Below, in pieces: positions 45,616-54,501 of a DNA stretch of 64,000 bases. Position numbers and translations under genes: made by a program. The notes under the pieces were generated by a model. It made no database searches and had not been told where the DNA came from. It saw only the letters and a list, made by a program, of their open reading frames with translations. Each line of letters begins with the position of its first letter. Position 1 is the stretch's first letter. Origin of the DNA: JAWPMT01 sp965601475 (GTDB lineage Bacteria; Bacteroidota; Bacteroidia; Cytophagales; Cyclobacteriaceae); contig OZ271832.1 in assembly GCA_965601475.1 (NCBI GenBank), positions 5,084,001-5,148,000 on the forward strand. The letters are read 5' to 3'.

Positions 45616-46121
45616 CAATTTCCCTCTTTGGAGGGGTCAATCGTATGAAGCCAGTTGAAAGCGCTCTCATAACTGAAAAATGTGACGTAACAAACACCCA
45701 GATGTGTTTTGTTGAAGATAGAGTCGGGAGTGGTCCTGGCTTTGGCGTCAGGTGAAAGTAAGTGGGCAAAATACCTCAATCCAGACTCGGATATAGCAGG
45801 AAACCATACATCCTGCAACCAGGTACCCATGTCTGGCCATTGTCCTATTTGTTGGCGATTGTCGTTGATCAGCTTCTTCACCTTCAACCGCCTTACTTCT
45901 TCAACCATTTGCATACAGTAGGATTCGGCGCGGGCTCTATCCTTAAACTCTCCTCTCCAGAAACAATGCAACAAGTCATGCTGACGAATGTGGGCGATTT
46001 CAAACGACTCTTTCACTTTGGCGGTATTCAAAGGCTTGATAGGTGTGCATTTAGTAACTAACTGTGCACCTTTATCGTTTAGGATATTTTCAAAAAAAAT
46101 TGCCCGGCCTGCGTCCAACAC
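45612..46121 (-). CDS. hypothetical STAS-like protein
   Basis: A 169-residue soluble protein with no signal peptide. It has the order seen in Bacteroidota STAS/SpoIIAA-like proteins: DLLHCFWRGEF strand, a helix with EVRRLKVKKLINDNRQQIGQW, then WLQDVWFPAISESGLRYFAHL. It may bind a small ligand or a partner protein, as other STAS domains do. The start is uncertain (a GTG at 46121 was used; a TTG follows), because no ATG occurs in the first 70 residues. Confidence 0.68.
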   Translation of the reverse strand: MLDAGRAIFFENILNDKGAQLVTKCTPIKPLNTAKVKESFEIAHIRQHDLLHCFWRGEFKDRARAESYCMQMVEEVRRLKVKKLINDNRQQIGQWPDMGTWLQDVWFPAISESGLRYFAHLLSPDAKARTTPDSIFNKTHLGVCYVTFFSYESAFNWLHTIDPSKEGNC

Positions 46122-46210
46122 GACGAGATCGCACGATTGTACCCATTTCTTCCGATTCCCGAAAGGCCCTCACTGTCGTTATGTCAGTAGTCATTGTTCT
46201 TCACTGTCTT

Positions 46211-46243
46211 TTTGACACCTTTTCTTCGATGGAACAACCTTTG
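46211..46243 (+). promoter_or_regulatory. possible Bacteroidota-type promoter of the Hsp20 gene
   Basis: TTTG at 46211-46214 and AACCTTTG at 46236-46243 match the Bacteroidota -33 (TTTG) and -7 (TAnnTTTG) boxes, with one mismatch and 21 bp between them. The gene starts at 46264, leaving a leader of about 10-15 nt. Confidence 0.35.
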
Positions 46244-46263
46244 TACACCAACAAACAAGACCT

Positions 46264-46728
46264 ATGTTGAACAATAACCTGAAAAGAACGATGACACTCG
46301 TAAGATCAAACTATCCGTCATTCAGCAGCCTGTTTGACGATTTCCTCAACACAGAAATGGGAGATTGGAAACGTCAGAATTATTCCAGCACCCAGACCAC
46401 GCTACCGAAAGTGAATATCAAGGAGGATGAGGACAAATTCACTGTAGAGATGGCAGCTCCTGGAATGAAGAAAGCAGACTTTCATATTCATCTGGACCAA
46501 AATGCCTTGACCATTTCTTCCGAGCGAGAAGCCGAGGACCAGAGTGATGAGGGCCAATACACCAGGAGAGAATTTGCCTATCACGCTTTCAGGAGGTCTT
46601 TCACCCTTCCTGAAACTGCGGACGGAGAGAAAATTGGTGCCAGTTACAAGAATGGAATTCTCAGCATTTCTATACCGAAAAAGGAAGAAGCCAAGCCTAA
46701 ACCGGCGAGGACAATAGCAATTCAATAA
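46264..46728 (+). CDS. Hsp20 family small heat-shock protein
   Basis: A 154-residue holdase chaperone with the alpha-crystallin domain from about 40 to 145. Marks are VNIKEDEDKFTVEMAAPGMKKADFHIHLD, FAYHAFRRSFTLPE, and the C-terminal ISIPKKEE. It prevents aggregation of unfolded proteins in the cytoplasm. A second ATG nine codons later is possible, but the first gives the usual N-terminus. Confidence 0.92.
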   Translation: MLNNNLKRTMTLVRSNYPSFSSLFDDFLNTEMGDWKRQNYSSTQTTLPKVNIKEDEDKFTVEMAAPGMKKADFHIHLDQNALTISSEREAEDQSDEGQYTRREFAYHAFRRSFTLPETADGEKIGASYKNGILSISIPKKEEAKPKPARTIAIQ

Positions 46729-47176
46729 CTATATATAGATTATCATAGCAGTGGGAGGAGCATCGAAGCCAAGAATTCGGTGCTCACCACGGCTTGATTT
46801 AGCCAAAGTCGCAAAATCCACAAAACGGCAAACGGCATTCCTGCGCCGTACAGAAACGTTATGCTTCGAAAATCGTATTAATTACTCCGGGTTTGACCTG
46901 GAGGCCACATTAGCGCTCCACAATTTGAAGGTCGCCGGACTATGGTTTCAACAAATCTCACATCAATGAAGGCAAATGCTTGGAGTAAGTCAGTGGACGA
47001 TGTGTATTTATCTGCCTACGATCGCTGGCTCTTCTTATATTTCAAAAACAAGGAACTTAAGGTAAGACGCTGATTTCCTCCTGTAGAGCGAAAGCTTCAA
47101 ATCGCGGGCAATGATTTGGGCGGCCGCTCACGGAAAGCTGGCAGGTTTTGTTAACTGCTTTTGCTAGCTTCATTCC
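46729..47176. other. 448-bp intergenic region, no confirmed gene
   Basis: Two short frames occur here: one of 72 residues from 46751 and one of 35 residues from an ATG at 46968. Both lack family resemblance and ribosome-binding sites. They could be gene relics. The LytTR gene promoter lies in the last part. No clear terminator or repeat is seen. Confidence 0.4.
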
Positions 47177-48016
47177 ATGAAGCAATCCCCAAAAAACCTT
47201 CTGTGGTCTTTTGCTGCGGGCCTGGGCATGTCATCGATAAGTTACATTTCAGGCTTCCTGATGATGATCCATACCAGTGGGTGGCCCTCTACCTATTGGC
47301 TTTTGGATGTGTCATTCTTTCATTTCACCCCGTTGGTAAGCTGGATGCTATTGTTTTGGGCTTTCACCAGATGGTCAGAGAAACGCTTCAGGAACCTTTC
47401 CATAAGGCGGGTGCTGGCGCTCTTTTTCTTGCTATTGGCGCTGAGTCCTTTGATTAGAACATTCGATATTCTGCTGGATTTTACCATCAAGTATGTCATT
47501 GGTTGGACTTCAGCAAGCCCCTTTACCGTATTGAACCAGGTGTGGCTCGTGGTGCTGTCCACATCTCCAATGGCCTTCTTCAAGATGTTGGTCATTATTG
47601 GGCTTGTGTACTTTCAGCACTTCAACCGACACAGTTTCACGAACCTCGTCCTAAAGGCCACGGATGGATCACTGTTCAAGTTGAATCAATATGAGATTAT
47701 GTACATCCAGGCAGATGGAAACTACCTGATTATTCAATCCCAAGATGCGACAATAAGATCCCGTGATACACTGAAGTCGTTTAAACTCAAGCTGGCGGAT
47801 GCTTTTGTCCAAATACATCGGTCCACGATCATCAATCCCCATTATGTAAAACAATGCAGGCACTGGAGGAATGGAGAATACCTTGTGATCATGGCCGATG
47901 GGAAATCTCTTTCAAGCAGCCGTACCTACAAGTCTTCCATGGATGATATGATCCGCGGGACATCAAGGCCAACATTCCATCCCGAATTGCAGTCAGTTCA
48001 TCACAAATGGGCCTAA
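47177..48016 (+). CDS. membrane-anchored LytTR transcriptional regulator
   Basis: A 279-residue protein with four membrane helices in residues 1-155 (FAAGLGMSSISYISGFLMM, LALFFLLLALSPLI and others) and a C-terminal LytTR DNA-binding domain from about 165. Its marks are DGSLFKLNQYEIMYIQADGNYLIIQ and FVQIHRSTIINPHYV. It lacks a receiver domain and so acts alone as a membrane sensor-regulator. DoxX follows 20 bp later on the same strand and is a likely target or partner. Confidence 0.87.
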   Translation: MKQSPKNLLWSFAAGLGMSSISYISGFLMMIHTSGWPSTYWLLDVSFFHFTPLVSWMLLFWAFTRWSEKRFRNLSIRRVLALFFLLLALSPLIRTFDILLDFTIKYVIGWTSASPFTVLNQVWLVVLSTSPMAFFKMLVIIGLVYFQHFNRHSFTNLVLKATDGSLFKLNQYEIMYIQADGNYLIIQSQDATIRSRDTLKSFKLKLADAFVQIHRSTIINPHYVKQCRHWRNGEYLVIMADGKSLSSSRTYKSSMDDMIRGTSRPTFHPELQSVHHKWA

Positions 48017-48036
48017 GGCAGTTGTAGGTTTGTCAG

Positions 48037-48453
48037 ATGAAGCCTCATCTTGAGAAAGAAAAGATGAGAATTCTGAAGCAGATATTGCTATTTCTGATGT
48101 CAGCAGGCTTTGCCATTACCTTCATTCCACATGGTTGGATGAAGTTCGATTCCGGTGGTTTTTGGTCGAAGGCATTCATCGAACAATGGGGTTATGGTCT
48201 CTATTTCATGTATTTAATCGGTGTCTTGGAATTATGTGGCGGCATTCTTATTCTGATCCCAAGGGTTTGGCAATATGGGGCATTGATTTTGGCCACGGTA
48301 ATGTTGGGAGCCCTGATCACCCGGCTTGTCTTTGGTACTTCGGTAGATGACGCTTTGTGGATTGCCTCGGCTATGGTCACCTTGCTCTACATCACACTTG
48401 AACGGGGCATTGACAAAGATCTCGAAAAACTCATGAATCGAATGGGACGCTGA
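48037..48453 (+). CDS. DoxX family membrane protein
   Basis: A 138-residue protein with four hydrophobic segments and the DoxX-family pattern: LMSAGFAITFIPHGWMKF at the start, YLIGVLELCGGILILIPRVWQYGAL in the middle, and TRLVFG. DoxX proteins are small inner-membrane subunits, sometimes linked to quinol oxidation or redox stress, but most members are uncharacterised. An ATG at 48064 is an alternative start. It lies 20 bp after the LytTR regulator. Confidence 0.85.
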   Translation: MKPHLEKEKMRILKQILLFLMSAGFAITFIPHGWMKFDSGGFWSKAFIEQWGYGLYFMYLIGVLELCGGILILIPRVWQYGALILATVMLGALITRLVFGTSVDDALWIASAMVTLLYITLERGIDKDLEKLMNRMGR

Positions 48454-48464
48454 AGGCGCCTGAC

Positions 48465-49220
48465 TCAATTTCCCAACCATTGTTTGAATGCCTGAAACCG
48501 ATACCGGCTAACAAACAGCGATTCGGGGGGAGCTGGACTTATTTTCAAGGCATAGTCGCCGTAGTCTTCCACGGCTTCTATGATGGACTTGATGTTGACA
48601 ATGTACTGTCGATTGATACGAAAGAAATTGGCTTCTGGCAGTCTCCGCTCAAGTTGTTCAAGGCTTTGATCCAGAGGGAACTTTGATCCATCAAAATCTA
48701 CGGCGTAGGTGATGCGATTTTGCGTGTGTAGATAAGCGATGGCATCCACCTCAAGGTGCATGAGTTTCTTACCAACCTTGACCAGAAACCGGTCTGCAGC
48801 TTCGGTGCCGGATGACAATTGACTTGCTCCAGCAAGATTCTTCAGTGCCTCATGGGTAAAATGATGACGAAACTGGTTCAGCTTGTCCAGACAGTCCTTG
48901 ACTGCAGATTCATCAATAGGTTTAAGTAAATACCCGATGCTATTGGCCTTGAAGGCTTCGACGGCATATTGGTCATAGGCAGTGCAGAAAATGATGGGCG
49001 TGTTGATGCTGACTTCCTTGAAAATATCAAAGCTCGTACCATCTTTCAATTGAATGTCCATGAATACAAGGTCGGGCATCGTGTTTCGTCGAAACCAGTC
49101 CACGCTTTCCTTGATGGAAGCTAGCTCCGCCAGACATTGAGCCTGGGGCATCAGTTGAGACAGGATTCGCCTTAAGCCTCTGCGGGCTGCTTCCTCATCT
49201 TCTATGATGATCACTGTCAT
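48465..49220 (-). CDS. LytTR-type response regulator
   Basis: A 251-residue response regulator with a receiver domain (EDEEAARRGLRRIL, phosphoacceptor Asp55 in LVFMDIQLKDG, Lys in LLKPID) and a C-terminal LytTR DNA-binding domain (DAIAYLHTQNRITY, FFRINRQYIVNIKSI). It is phosphorylated by the adjacent LytS-like kinase, whose gene overlaps its start by 4 bp. It ends 11 bp from the convergent DoxX gene. Confidence 0.93.
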   Translation of the reverse strand: MTVIIIEDEEAARRGLRRILSQLMPQAQCLAELASIKESVDWFRRNTMPDLVFMDIQLKDGTSFDIFKEVSINTPIIFCTAYDQYAVEAFKANSIGYLLKPIDESAVKDCLDKLNQFRHHFTHEALKNLAGASQLSSGTEAADRFLVKVGKKLMHLEVDAIAYLHTQNRITYAVDFDGSKFPLDQSLEQLERRLPEANFFRINRQYIVNIKSIIEAVEDYGDYALKISPAPPESLFVSRYRFQAFKQWLGN

Positions 49221-50251
49221 GCCATTTCAGGTTTGAGCAAAGGCACCTTCACAGTAAAAGCACTTTCTCCATGGTCCACAATCAACTGGTGATCGGATAG
49301 GAGTGCATACCTGGCCATAAGGTTTTTGAGGCCCACGCCTGTGCTGGGTTGGTGCTGGTCGATGGCTTGAATCTTGTTAGAGAATACAAGATAGCCCGGA
49401 TCTTCATGGACGTCAATCTCCAGGGGAAAGGCTTCAGAGCATTGGTTGTGCTTAAAAACATTTTCCATGAGCATCTGCAAAGTCAGAGGAGCCAGGAACG
49501 TTCCGGTAGTCGAAATGTCCAGATTCAGTTTGAAATGATCACCAAAACGGTGGCGCATGAGGTTTGTGTATGATTTCAATGATTGCAATTCTTCCTTGAT
49601 GGTCGCCAGATCATGATTTCTCATTTCAAGTACATAGCGATAGATACTCGAAAGATCACGCAGAAATTCTGCCGCGCTTTGCTTGCTCTCCTGAATGAGC
49701 GTCCCAAGGGTATTCAGACAGTTGAAAAGGAAATGAGGGTTGACCTGGTTCTGAAGGACGTTATATTTGGCTTCAATGTTCTCACGACGCAACATCTCCT
49801 TTTCCACATTGGCCTTTTCCCAACGACCATAGAAAAACACACTCTCCGAGGCTCCGGTCACCAGGATGGGGATGATGAGCCCCAACACGGCGTAGTCAAA
49901 GACATACTCGTTGGTAATAGGCATCCTGGCCACGTAATTCCAGAAAAACAAGCTGAATACCACGGCCGTCAACACCGCGACGACGGTGGAAATAGCGTAT
50001 TGGATAATAAACTTTCTCAGGGAATAGGCTTCCTTTCGCAGCCATCTTCGCAATTTTCCAGCCACAAAATCGTGAGCTGCGACAATGAGGCCGGCCAGCA
50101 TGAAGGAAAACAGCAATTCCACAGGGAGTGTCCAGTGCCATAGGTCCCCGGGAGTGATGACCCCCAACAAGAGAAACTTGATTTTGTAGTAGGAGGGCAT
50201 GCCAAGGCCTATTGCTGCAATGACAATGAATGTGATCTGACGCCTTTTCAT
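49217..50251 (-). CDS. LytS-like sensor histidine kinase
   Basis: A 344-residue membrane kinase with four hydrophobic segments (about 1-130), then the His_kinase domain. The phosphoacceptor His is in NPHFLFNCLNTLGTL, and the ATPase domain has a short glycine box (STGVGLKNLMARY). It forms a two-component system with the LytTR regulator encoded 4 bp inside its end. It has no extracellular sensing domain of size, so the signal may come through the membrane or another protein. Confidence 0.92.
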   Translation of the reverse strand: MKRRQITFIVIAAIGLGMPSYYKIKFLLLGVITPGDLWHWTLPVELLFSFMLAGLIVAAHDFVAGKLRRWLRKEAYSLRKFIIQYAISTVVAVLTAVVFSLFFWNYVARMPITNEYVFDYAVLGLIIPILVTGASESVFFYGRWEKANVEKEMLRRENIEAKYNVLQNQVNPHFLFNCLNTLGTLIQESKQSAAEFLRDLSSIYRYVLEMRNHDLATIKEELQSLKSYTNLMRHRFGDHFKLNLDISTTGTFLAPLTLQMLMENVFKHNQCSEAFPLEIDVHEDPGYLVFSNKIQAIDQHQPSTGVGLKNLMARYALLSDHQLIVDHGESAFTVKVPLLKPEMA

Positions 50252-50311
50252 ATTTGTTAAAAATAAGAAGGGAAGGCATAAACCTTCCCCAATCGCTACT
50301 GAACCTAACCC

Positions 50312-51049
50312 TCAGTCCATATTTACGAAGGCGGCTTTCCCTTCGATCCATATGAGGTCGCGGATGGCAGCGCCATACAGATCCTCGATTTCCTTGTGTT
50401 GAGGATCTGCTTCCATAGCTGCTTTGTTTGAGGCGTCATCGAGGTATTTGATGGTCACCTGGTGAGGCATCTCAATCCCACCGAATACCGCATCAGGCTT
50501 CAACACCCTTTCCTTTCTTACTCCATGCTTCTTGAAGTAAGCCCTGGCTTGCCTTTCATATTGCTTGTACGCCGAAGGATTATCATCCTGATAATAGGTG
50601 AACTCGATCATGTAAAGGCGATTCTCGACATTTCCTTGCATCAGTTCCCCATCGAGGACCTCACCGCCAATACCAGCCATTTTGATGGACTCCGATCTCA
50701 GGGATTTGATTCTTTGAAACGCAGGGTCATTTTCGAAGTCTTCGTAGGCCTCTTTGCTGTCGTAGAACACGATGTTGACCATATCAGGAGCTGAAAGGTC
50801 CTTACCAGTATTGCCACCATAGAAGGTAGATACTGGTGTGATGATGCGTTCTCCGCCTCCGCCATATTTGCTGACGATAGGTCCCATTTGCTCACCATAT
50901 TGATGGAACTTTTGTGGGTCCTTTAGCCAGATCATGACAACCTGATAGTATTTCTTGCTCTTTGCTTTGGGCGATGGGGGCATTGCCGTAACGGTGAATG
51001 CCAATAACATACCGAGGGCTAACGCGAGGTTTTGTCTTGCTACTTTCAT
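50312..51049 (-). CDS. DUF1330-like exported protein with two ferredoxin-like repeats
   Basis: A 245-residue protein with signal peptide (LALGMLLAFTVTAMP). Two similar halves follow. The first runs YYQVVMIWLKDPQKFHQYGEQM to NDPAFQRIKSLR, and the second runs RLYMIEFTYYQDDNPSAYKQYERQ to DPQHKEIEDLYG. They resemble the dimeric alpha-beta-barrel proteins of the DUF1330/NIPSNAP type. The ATG at 51049 was preferred because the 40 residues upstream block the signal peptide. Function unknown. It ends 60 bp before the LytS-like kinase on the same strand. Confidence 0.68.
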   Translation of the reverse strand: MKVARQNLALALGMLLAFTVTAMPPSPKAKSKKYYQVVMIWLKDPQKFHQYGEQMGPIVSKYGGGGERIITPVSTFYGGNTGKDLSAPDMVNIVFYDSKEAYEDFENDPAFQRIKSLRSESIKMAGIGGEVLDGELMQGNVENRLYMIEFTYYQDDNPSAYKQYERQARAYFKKHGVRKERVLKPDAVFGGIEMPHQVTIKYLDDASNKAAMEADPQHKEIEDLYGAAIRDLIWIEGKAAFVNMD

Positions 51050-51173
51050 TTTTGATTTTTTCTTCGAAACTAGCCTCGCAGATAGCCCTGAATGGGCGTT
51101 ATCACCTCCAATGGCGGGATGCACTTCGTGAATGGTGGAACCAGTGTCTTGAGTAATCTGGAACCCCAAGTTC

Positions 51174-51710
51174 CTAGTCCACCAGTTTGGGAATAGCGTT
51201 GTCCGAAGTGATCACCCAGCGCTGGCCATAAACAGATTCGTAGATGATTTCGATTAAATACTTACCCTCCGTATTGTAAGTGAACTTGAAGTTCTTGCTG
51301 ATGAAATTGCCATAGGGCCCCAATCGACTATGACTGAATACCCTTTTCCCTTCGTTTGCTGGTAACAGGGAGCCTGGTAATAGTAGATCGTTGGAGAACC
51401 CCTGAAGCAAGCGGAGACTATCCCCCAATGCCTGCCTGGCGAAAGTGGATGGATTGCCTTCAAAAAGGACTGTTCCTCCATCCTTGATATACACGCCCTT
51501 GACTAGCGCTGGTCCTAATCCTGTGTTGGCGATATTGATTGACTGGTTGCCCTTGCCATCGTTGAATGACAAAGAGATTTGCAAATAGGGCATTACTGAG
51601 GCGAATTGCGCCTTGCGGTTAAGGTGGGTCTGGTACATGATGAGAAATAATGTACCTACACTCACAATCATGGCGCTTATGCTCACGATACGATCGGTAT
51701 TCCACTTCAT
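51174..51710 (-). CDS. hypothetical single-pass membrane protein
   Basis: A 178-residue protein with one N-terminal membrane helix (VSISAMIVSVGTLFLIMY, about 8-25) and a beta-rich remainder with the pattern QSINIANTGLGPALVKGVYI. It resembles a group of uncharacterised proteins with a helix and immunoglobulin-like fold, common in Bacteroidota. The gap to the divergent sulfite dehydrogenase is 224 bp. Confidence 0.7.
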   Translation of the reverse strand: MKWNTDRIVSISAMIVSVGTLFLIMYQTHLNRKAQFASVMPYLQISLSFNDGKGNQSINIANTGLGPALVKGVYIKDGGTVLFEGNPSTFARQALGDSLRLLQGFSNDLLLPGSLLPANEGKRVFSHSRLGPYGNFISKNFKFTYNTEGKYLIEIIYESVYGQRWVITSDNAIPKLVD

Positions 51711-51934
51711 TGTCCAGGAATCGGCTTTGGTTTAAATATAATGATCTGGCCGATAAGTTTTTGTGGTCTGGTCGCAGCCGCTTTGACGATGTGGTGTCAA
51801 CACTTACAACTTTCTCAATGTCACAACCACGTCAAACTGGGGACTGCCTGGCTGGCATTTATTAATTTATGTAACAATTGTTACGGTGACTTTCTCCCGG
51901 AGATTGTAGGTTCGGGGATTAATACAAATGTGAT

Positions 51935-53155
51935 TTGAGTAGTAGAAGAGATTTTGTGAAGCGTGGGGGGTTGCTTGCGCTATCTTCCCTGGTAGGTGCA
52001 GATATTGTTTTTGGACACTCCATGCCCGACGGTTATGCGCCTGTGGTATTTGATCAGCTCGACTTCTATGAGAAGTTTGGTAAGGATAAGGACATCGTCA
52101 TCCTCAATGATCGTCCCTGGAATGCCGAGGCTAAGGCGCACATCCTCGATGACAGAATCACGCCGGCTTCAAGAATGTTCGTCCGCAACAATGGGCTCGT
52201 ACCGTCTGAGATTGACGTAAACACCTGGGAATTGACCATAGATGGAGAGTCCGCCCAACAGGCGAAGACCTACACACTGGCAGATCTGAAGCGGTTTCCA
52301 AAATACAATTATCAACTTACCCTGGAATGTGGGGGCAATGGTCGCAGTGAGTTTGATCCTCCAGCAAAAGGCAATCAGTGGACGGTGGGTGCGGTTTCCT
52401 GCGCTACCTGGAGTGGCGTACGGTTGAGAGACTTACTGGAAGACGTAGGTATGAAGGACGATGCTGTATATGTAGGATACTACGGAAAAGACATTCACTT
52501 GAGTGGCAGTCCCGACAAGAACCCAATATCCAGGGGTGTTCCCATTGCCAAAGCAATGATGGAAGAGACCTTGGTGGCCTATGAGATGAATGGTGAGGAC
52601 ATTCCACTCGTGCATGGGTATCCGTTGAGACTGGTAGCAGGAGGCTGGCCTGCCTCTGCCTCAGGGAAATGGATTCATCGCTTGAGCGTGCGAAATAAGG
52701 TCCATGATGGAGCCAAGATGACCGGCACATCCTATAGGGTGCCTTGTGATCCTGTCGAACCGGGAGCCAAAGTGGCGGATGAGGACATGTGTATTATCGA
52801 ATCTATGCCGGTGAAGTCCCTGGTCACCTATCCAAAATCAGGGGCATTGATTGAAGAAGGACGAACAATTGAAGTTCGTGGACATGCATGGGCTGGTGAG
52901 TACAGCATATCTAAAGTCGATGTATCCATTGATTTTGGTGCCACCTGGCAAAGATGCAACCTCGAATCAGCAGCCAATCGATTGGCCTGGCAGCACTGGA
53001 AAGCTCAGGTGGCTTTTCCCAAGCAGGGATACTATGAAGTGTGGGCGAGGGCGACCGATTCAAACGGAAAAATGCAACCCATGCTCGTACCCGGATGGAA
53101 TCCCAAGGGCTACCTGAACAATGCCTGTCATCGAATTGCCGTGAAGGTAGGATAG
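51935..53155 (+). CDS. sulfite dehydrogenase, molybdenum subunit (SorA-like)
   Basis: A 406-residue periplasmic molybdopterin enzyme. The N-terminus SSRRDFVKRGGLLAL is a Tat signal, as expected for a cofactor-loaded protein. The Mo-ligand Cys132 lies in LECGGNGR, and the sulfite-oxidase core includes VSCATWSGVRLRDLLEDVGM and PLVHGYPLRLVAGGW. A dimerisation domain follows (VRGHAWAGEYSISKVDVSID). It oxidises sulfite to sulfate. The cytochrome c gene 2 bp downstream is the natural electron acceptor, as in SorAB. The start is TTG. Confidence 0.9.
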   Translation: MSSRRDFVKRGGLLALSSLVGADIVFGHSMPDGYAPVVFDQLDFYEKFGKDKDIVILNDRPWNAEAKAHILDDRITPASRMFVRNNGLVPSEIDVNTWELTIDGESAQQAKTYTLADLKRFPKYNYQLTLECGGNGRSEFDPPAKGNQWTVGAVSCATWSGVRLRDLLEDVGMKDDAVYVGYYGKDIHLSGSPDKNPISRGVPIAKAMMEETLVAYEMNGEDIPLVHGYPLRLVAGGWPASASGKWIHRLSVRNKVHDGAKMTGTSYRVPCDPVEPGAKVADEDMCIIESMPVKSLVTYPKSGALIEEGRTIEVRGHAWAGEYSISKVDVSIDFGATWQRCNLESAANRLAWQHWKAQVAFPKQGYYEVWARATDSNGKMQPMLVPGWNPKGYLNNACHRIAVKVG

Positions 53156-53157
53156 GT

Positions 53158-53616
53158 ATGGAACAGCAAGACTTCGAAAAACTGCTCAAATCAATCATTC
53201 AGGTGCTCACCACCGCTACGGTAGTGGTGGTTCTGCTATTGGGTTTCGTCGTCCTGATCAGCGTGAACCCAGGCTTGCTTTCTCCCGAACCTGTAGCGGC
53301 GGTTGTCGAGGTTGAATCGAACGAACCGGAAGTGGTCGATGGTATTCATGTCCGCACCGGACTTCTGGATGGTGAAGGGCTTCAATTGGTTATTCAGAAT
53401 TGCACGCCCTGCCATTCTGCTAAGCTTATTTCACAAAACCGAATGTCCCTGGAAAGCTGGGAAACCACCATAAGGTGGATGCAGCAAACCCAAAACCTCT
53501 GGGATCTTGGAGAAAATGAAACACCTATCCTGAAGTATCTGGCTACAAACTATGCCCCCGTGAAAAAGGGGAGGAGAGCCCCTTTAACTGACATTGAATG
53601 GTATGCGCTCGACTGA
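53158..53616 (+). CDS. membrane-anchored cytochrome c subunit (SorB-like)
   Basis: A 152-residue protein with an N-terminal membrane helix (about 12-36) and one heme c motif CTPCH (82-86). Met108 in TIRWMQQTQNLW is the likely sixth ligand. It should take electrons from the sulfite dehydrogenase encoded just upstream and pass them to the respiratory chain. Its end overlaps the rhodanese gene by 14 bp. Confidence 0.88.
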   Translation: MEQQDFEKLLKSIIQVLTTATVVVVLLLGFVVLISVNPGLLSPEPVAAVVEVESNEPEVVDGIHVRTGLLDGEGLQLVIQNCTPCHSAKLISQNRMSLESWETTIRWMQQTQNLWDLGENETPILKYLATNYAPVKKGRRAPLTDIEWYALD

Positions 53617-54499
53617 GTCAATGATCTTAGGTTGTCTGTTCTTGTGTCTCGGTTGTACGTCCGAGCCCGAGCATCCTATGGGGAGTAAGTATCTGCTGTC
53701 TGTGGATCAGCTCAACCGAGTGCTTGACGAACCGCAAACCGTAGTCCTGGACTTGCGCAAGCCTGAGCAATATGCTACCGGACACATCCCCGGGGCAATA
53801 AGTATTTGGCGAAGTGAAATGCAGGACAATTCCTATCCCTATCAAGGAGTGATGGGTACCAAGTCCCAAATTGAAGCGCTTTTTGGGGCAAAGGGGATAG
53901 CCTCAGGTAGCTTCCTGGTGATGTATGATGACAGGGGCGCCTGTGAGTCAGCTCGGATGTGGTGGATCCTGAAGTATTATGGTTACGAAAAAATGGCCAT
54001 TTTGAATGGAGGGCTGCAAGCGTGGCTACAGAACTCCGAGGCTACTGCCGAGAATCCAGGTCGCCCGGAAGCCACATTTCGTCTTCCGGGGGATGGAGAT
54101 GAAAAGATGATCGCCAGCATGGCACAAGTTGGGCAATTCATTGCGAATGGTTCGGCTTTGCTGCTTGATGCAAGAACCAGGGATGAATATTCAGGACAGG
54201 TCATGAAGAAAGGGGCCAGTCTCGCGGGGAGAGTGCCGGGTAGCATCCACCTGGATTGGATGGAAGCTGTAACGGAAGACCACCAATTCAAGAGTCTGGG
54301 GCAGTTGGAGGCAAGCTACGATTTACCAAGAGACCGTAAGGTCGTTACCTATTGTCACAGTGGAGTGAGGTCGGCACATACCTATTTTGTGCTTACGGAA
54401 CTTCTGGACTACGAGCAAGTTATGAACTATGACGGCTCCTGGGTGGAATGGAGTTACCACGCCCAGCCTGTCGAGCGGGACACATTGATCAATCAGTAA
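53603..54499 (+). CDS. rhodanese-type sulfurtransferase lipoprotein
   Basis: A 298-residue protein with two rhodanese domains, the SseA layout. The second has the active Cys251 in TYCHSGVRSAHT. The first domain has DDRGACESARMWWILKYYGY, with DLRKPEQYATGHIPGA before it. The N-terminus MILGCLFLCLGC is a lipoprotein signal (Cys18), which is unusual for this family and places it in the envelope near the sulfite dehydrogenase. It transfers sulfane sulfur, for example from thiosulfate, and releases sulfite. The ATG at 53603 overlaps the cytochrome gene. Confidence 0.88.
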   Translation: MRSTESMILGCLFLCLGCTSEPEHPMGSKYLLSVDQLNRVLDEPQTVVLDLRKPEQYATGHIPGAISIWRSEMQDNSYPYQGVMGTKSQIEALFGAKGIASGSFLVMYDDRGACESARMWWILKYYGYEKMAILNGGLQAWLQNSEATAENPGRPEATFRLPGDGDEKMIASMAQVGQFIANGSALLLDARTRDEYSGQVMKKGASLAGRVPGSIHLDWMEAVTEDHQFKSLGQLEASYDLPRDRKVVTYCHSGVRSAHTYFVLTELLDYEQVMNYDGSWVEWSYHAQPVERDTLINQ

Positions 54500-54501
54500 G
54501 T

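Noticed and set aside
46241..46249. TTGTACACC near the Hsp20 promoter as a member of the 5331 array motif
   Set aside because: A single 9-mer match is likely by chance in this much sequence, and there is no paired half-site at 22 bp.
46840..46880. Integron attC-like site (AACAAAC...GTTATGC)
   Set aside because: Only one short core-like word is present, the stem partner is not found, and no integrase or cassette array exists nearby.
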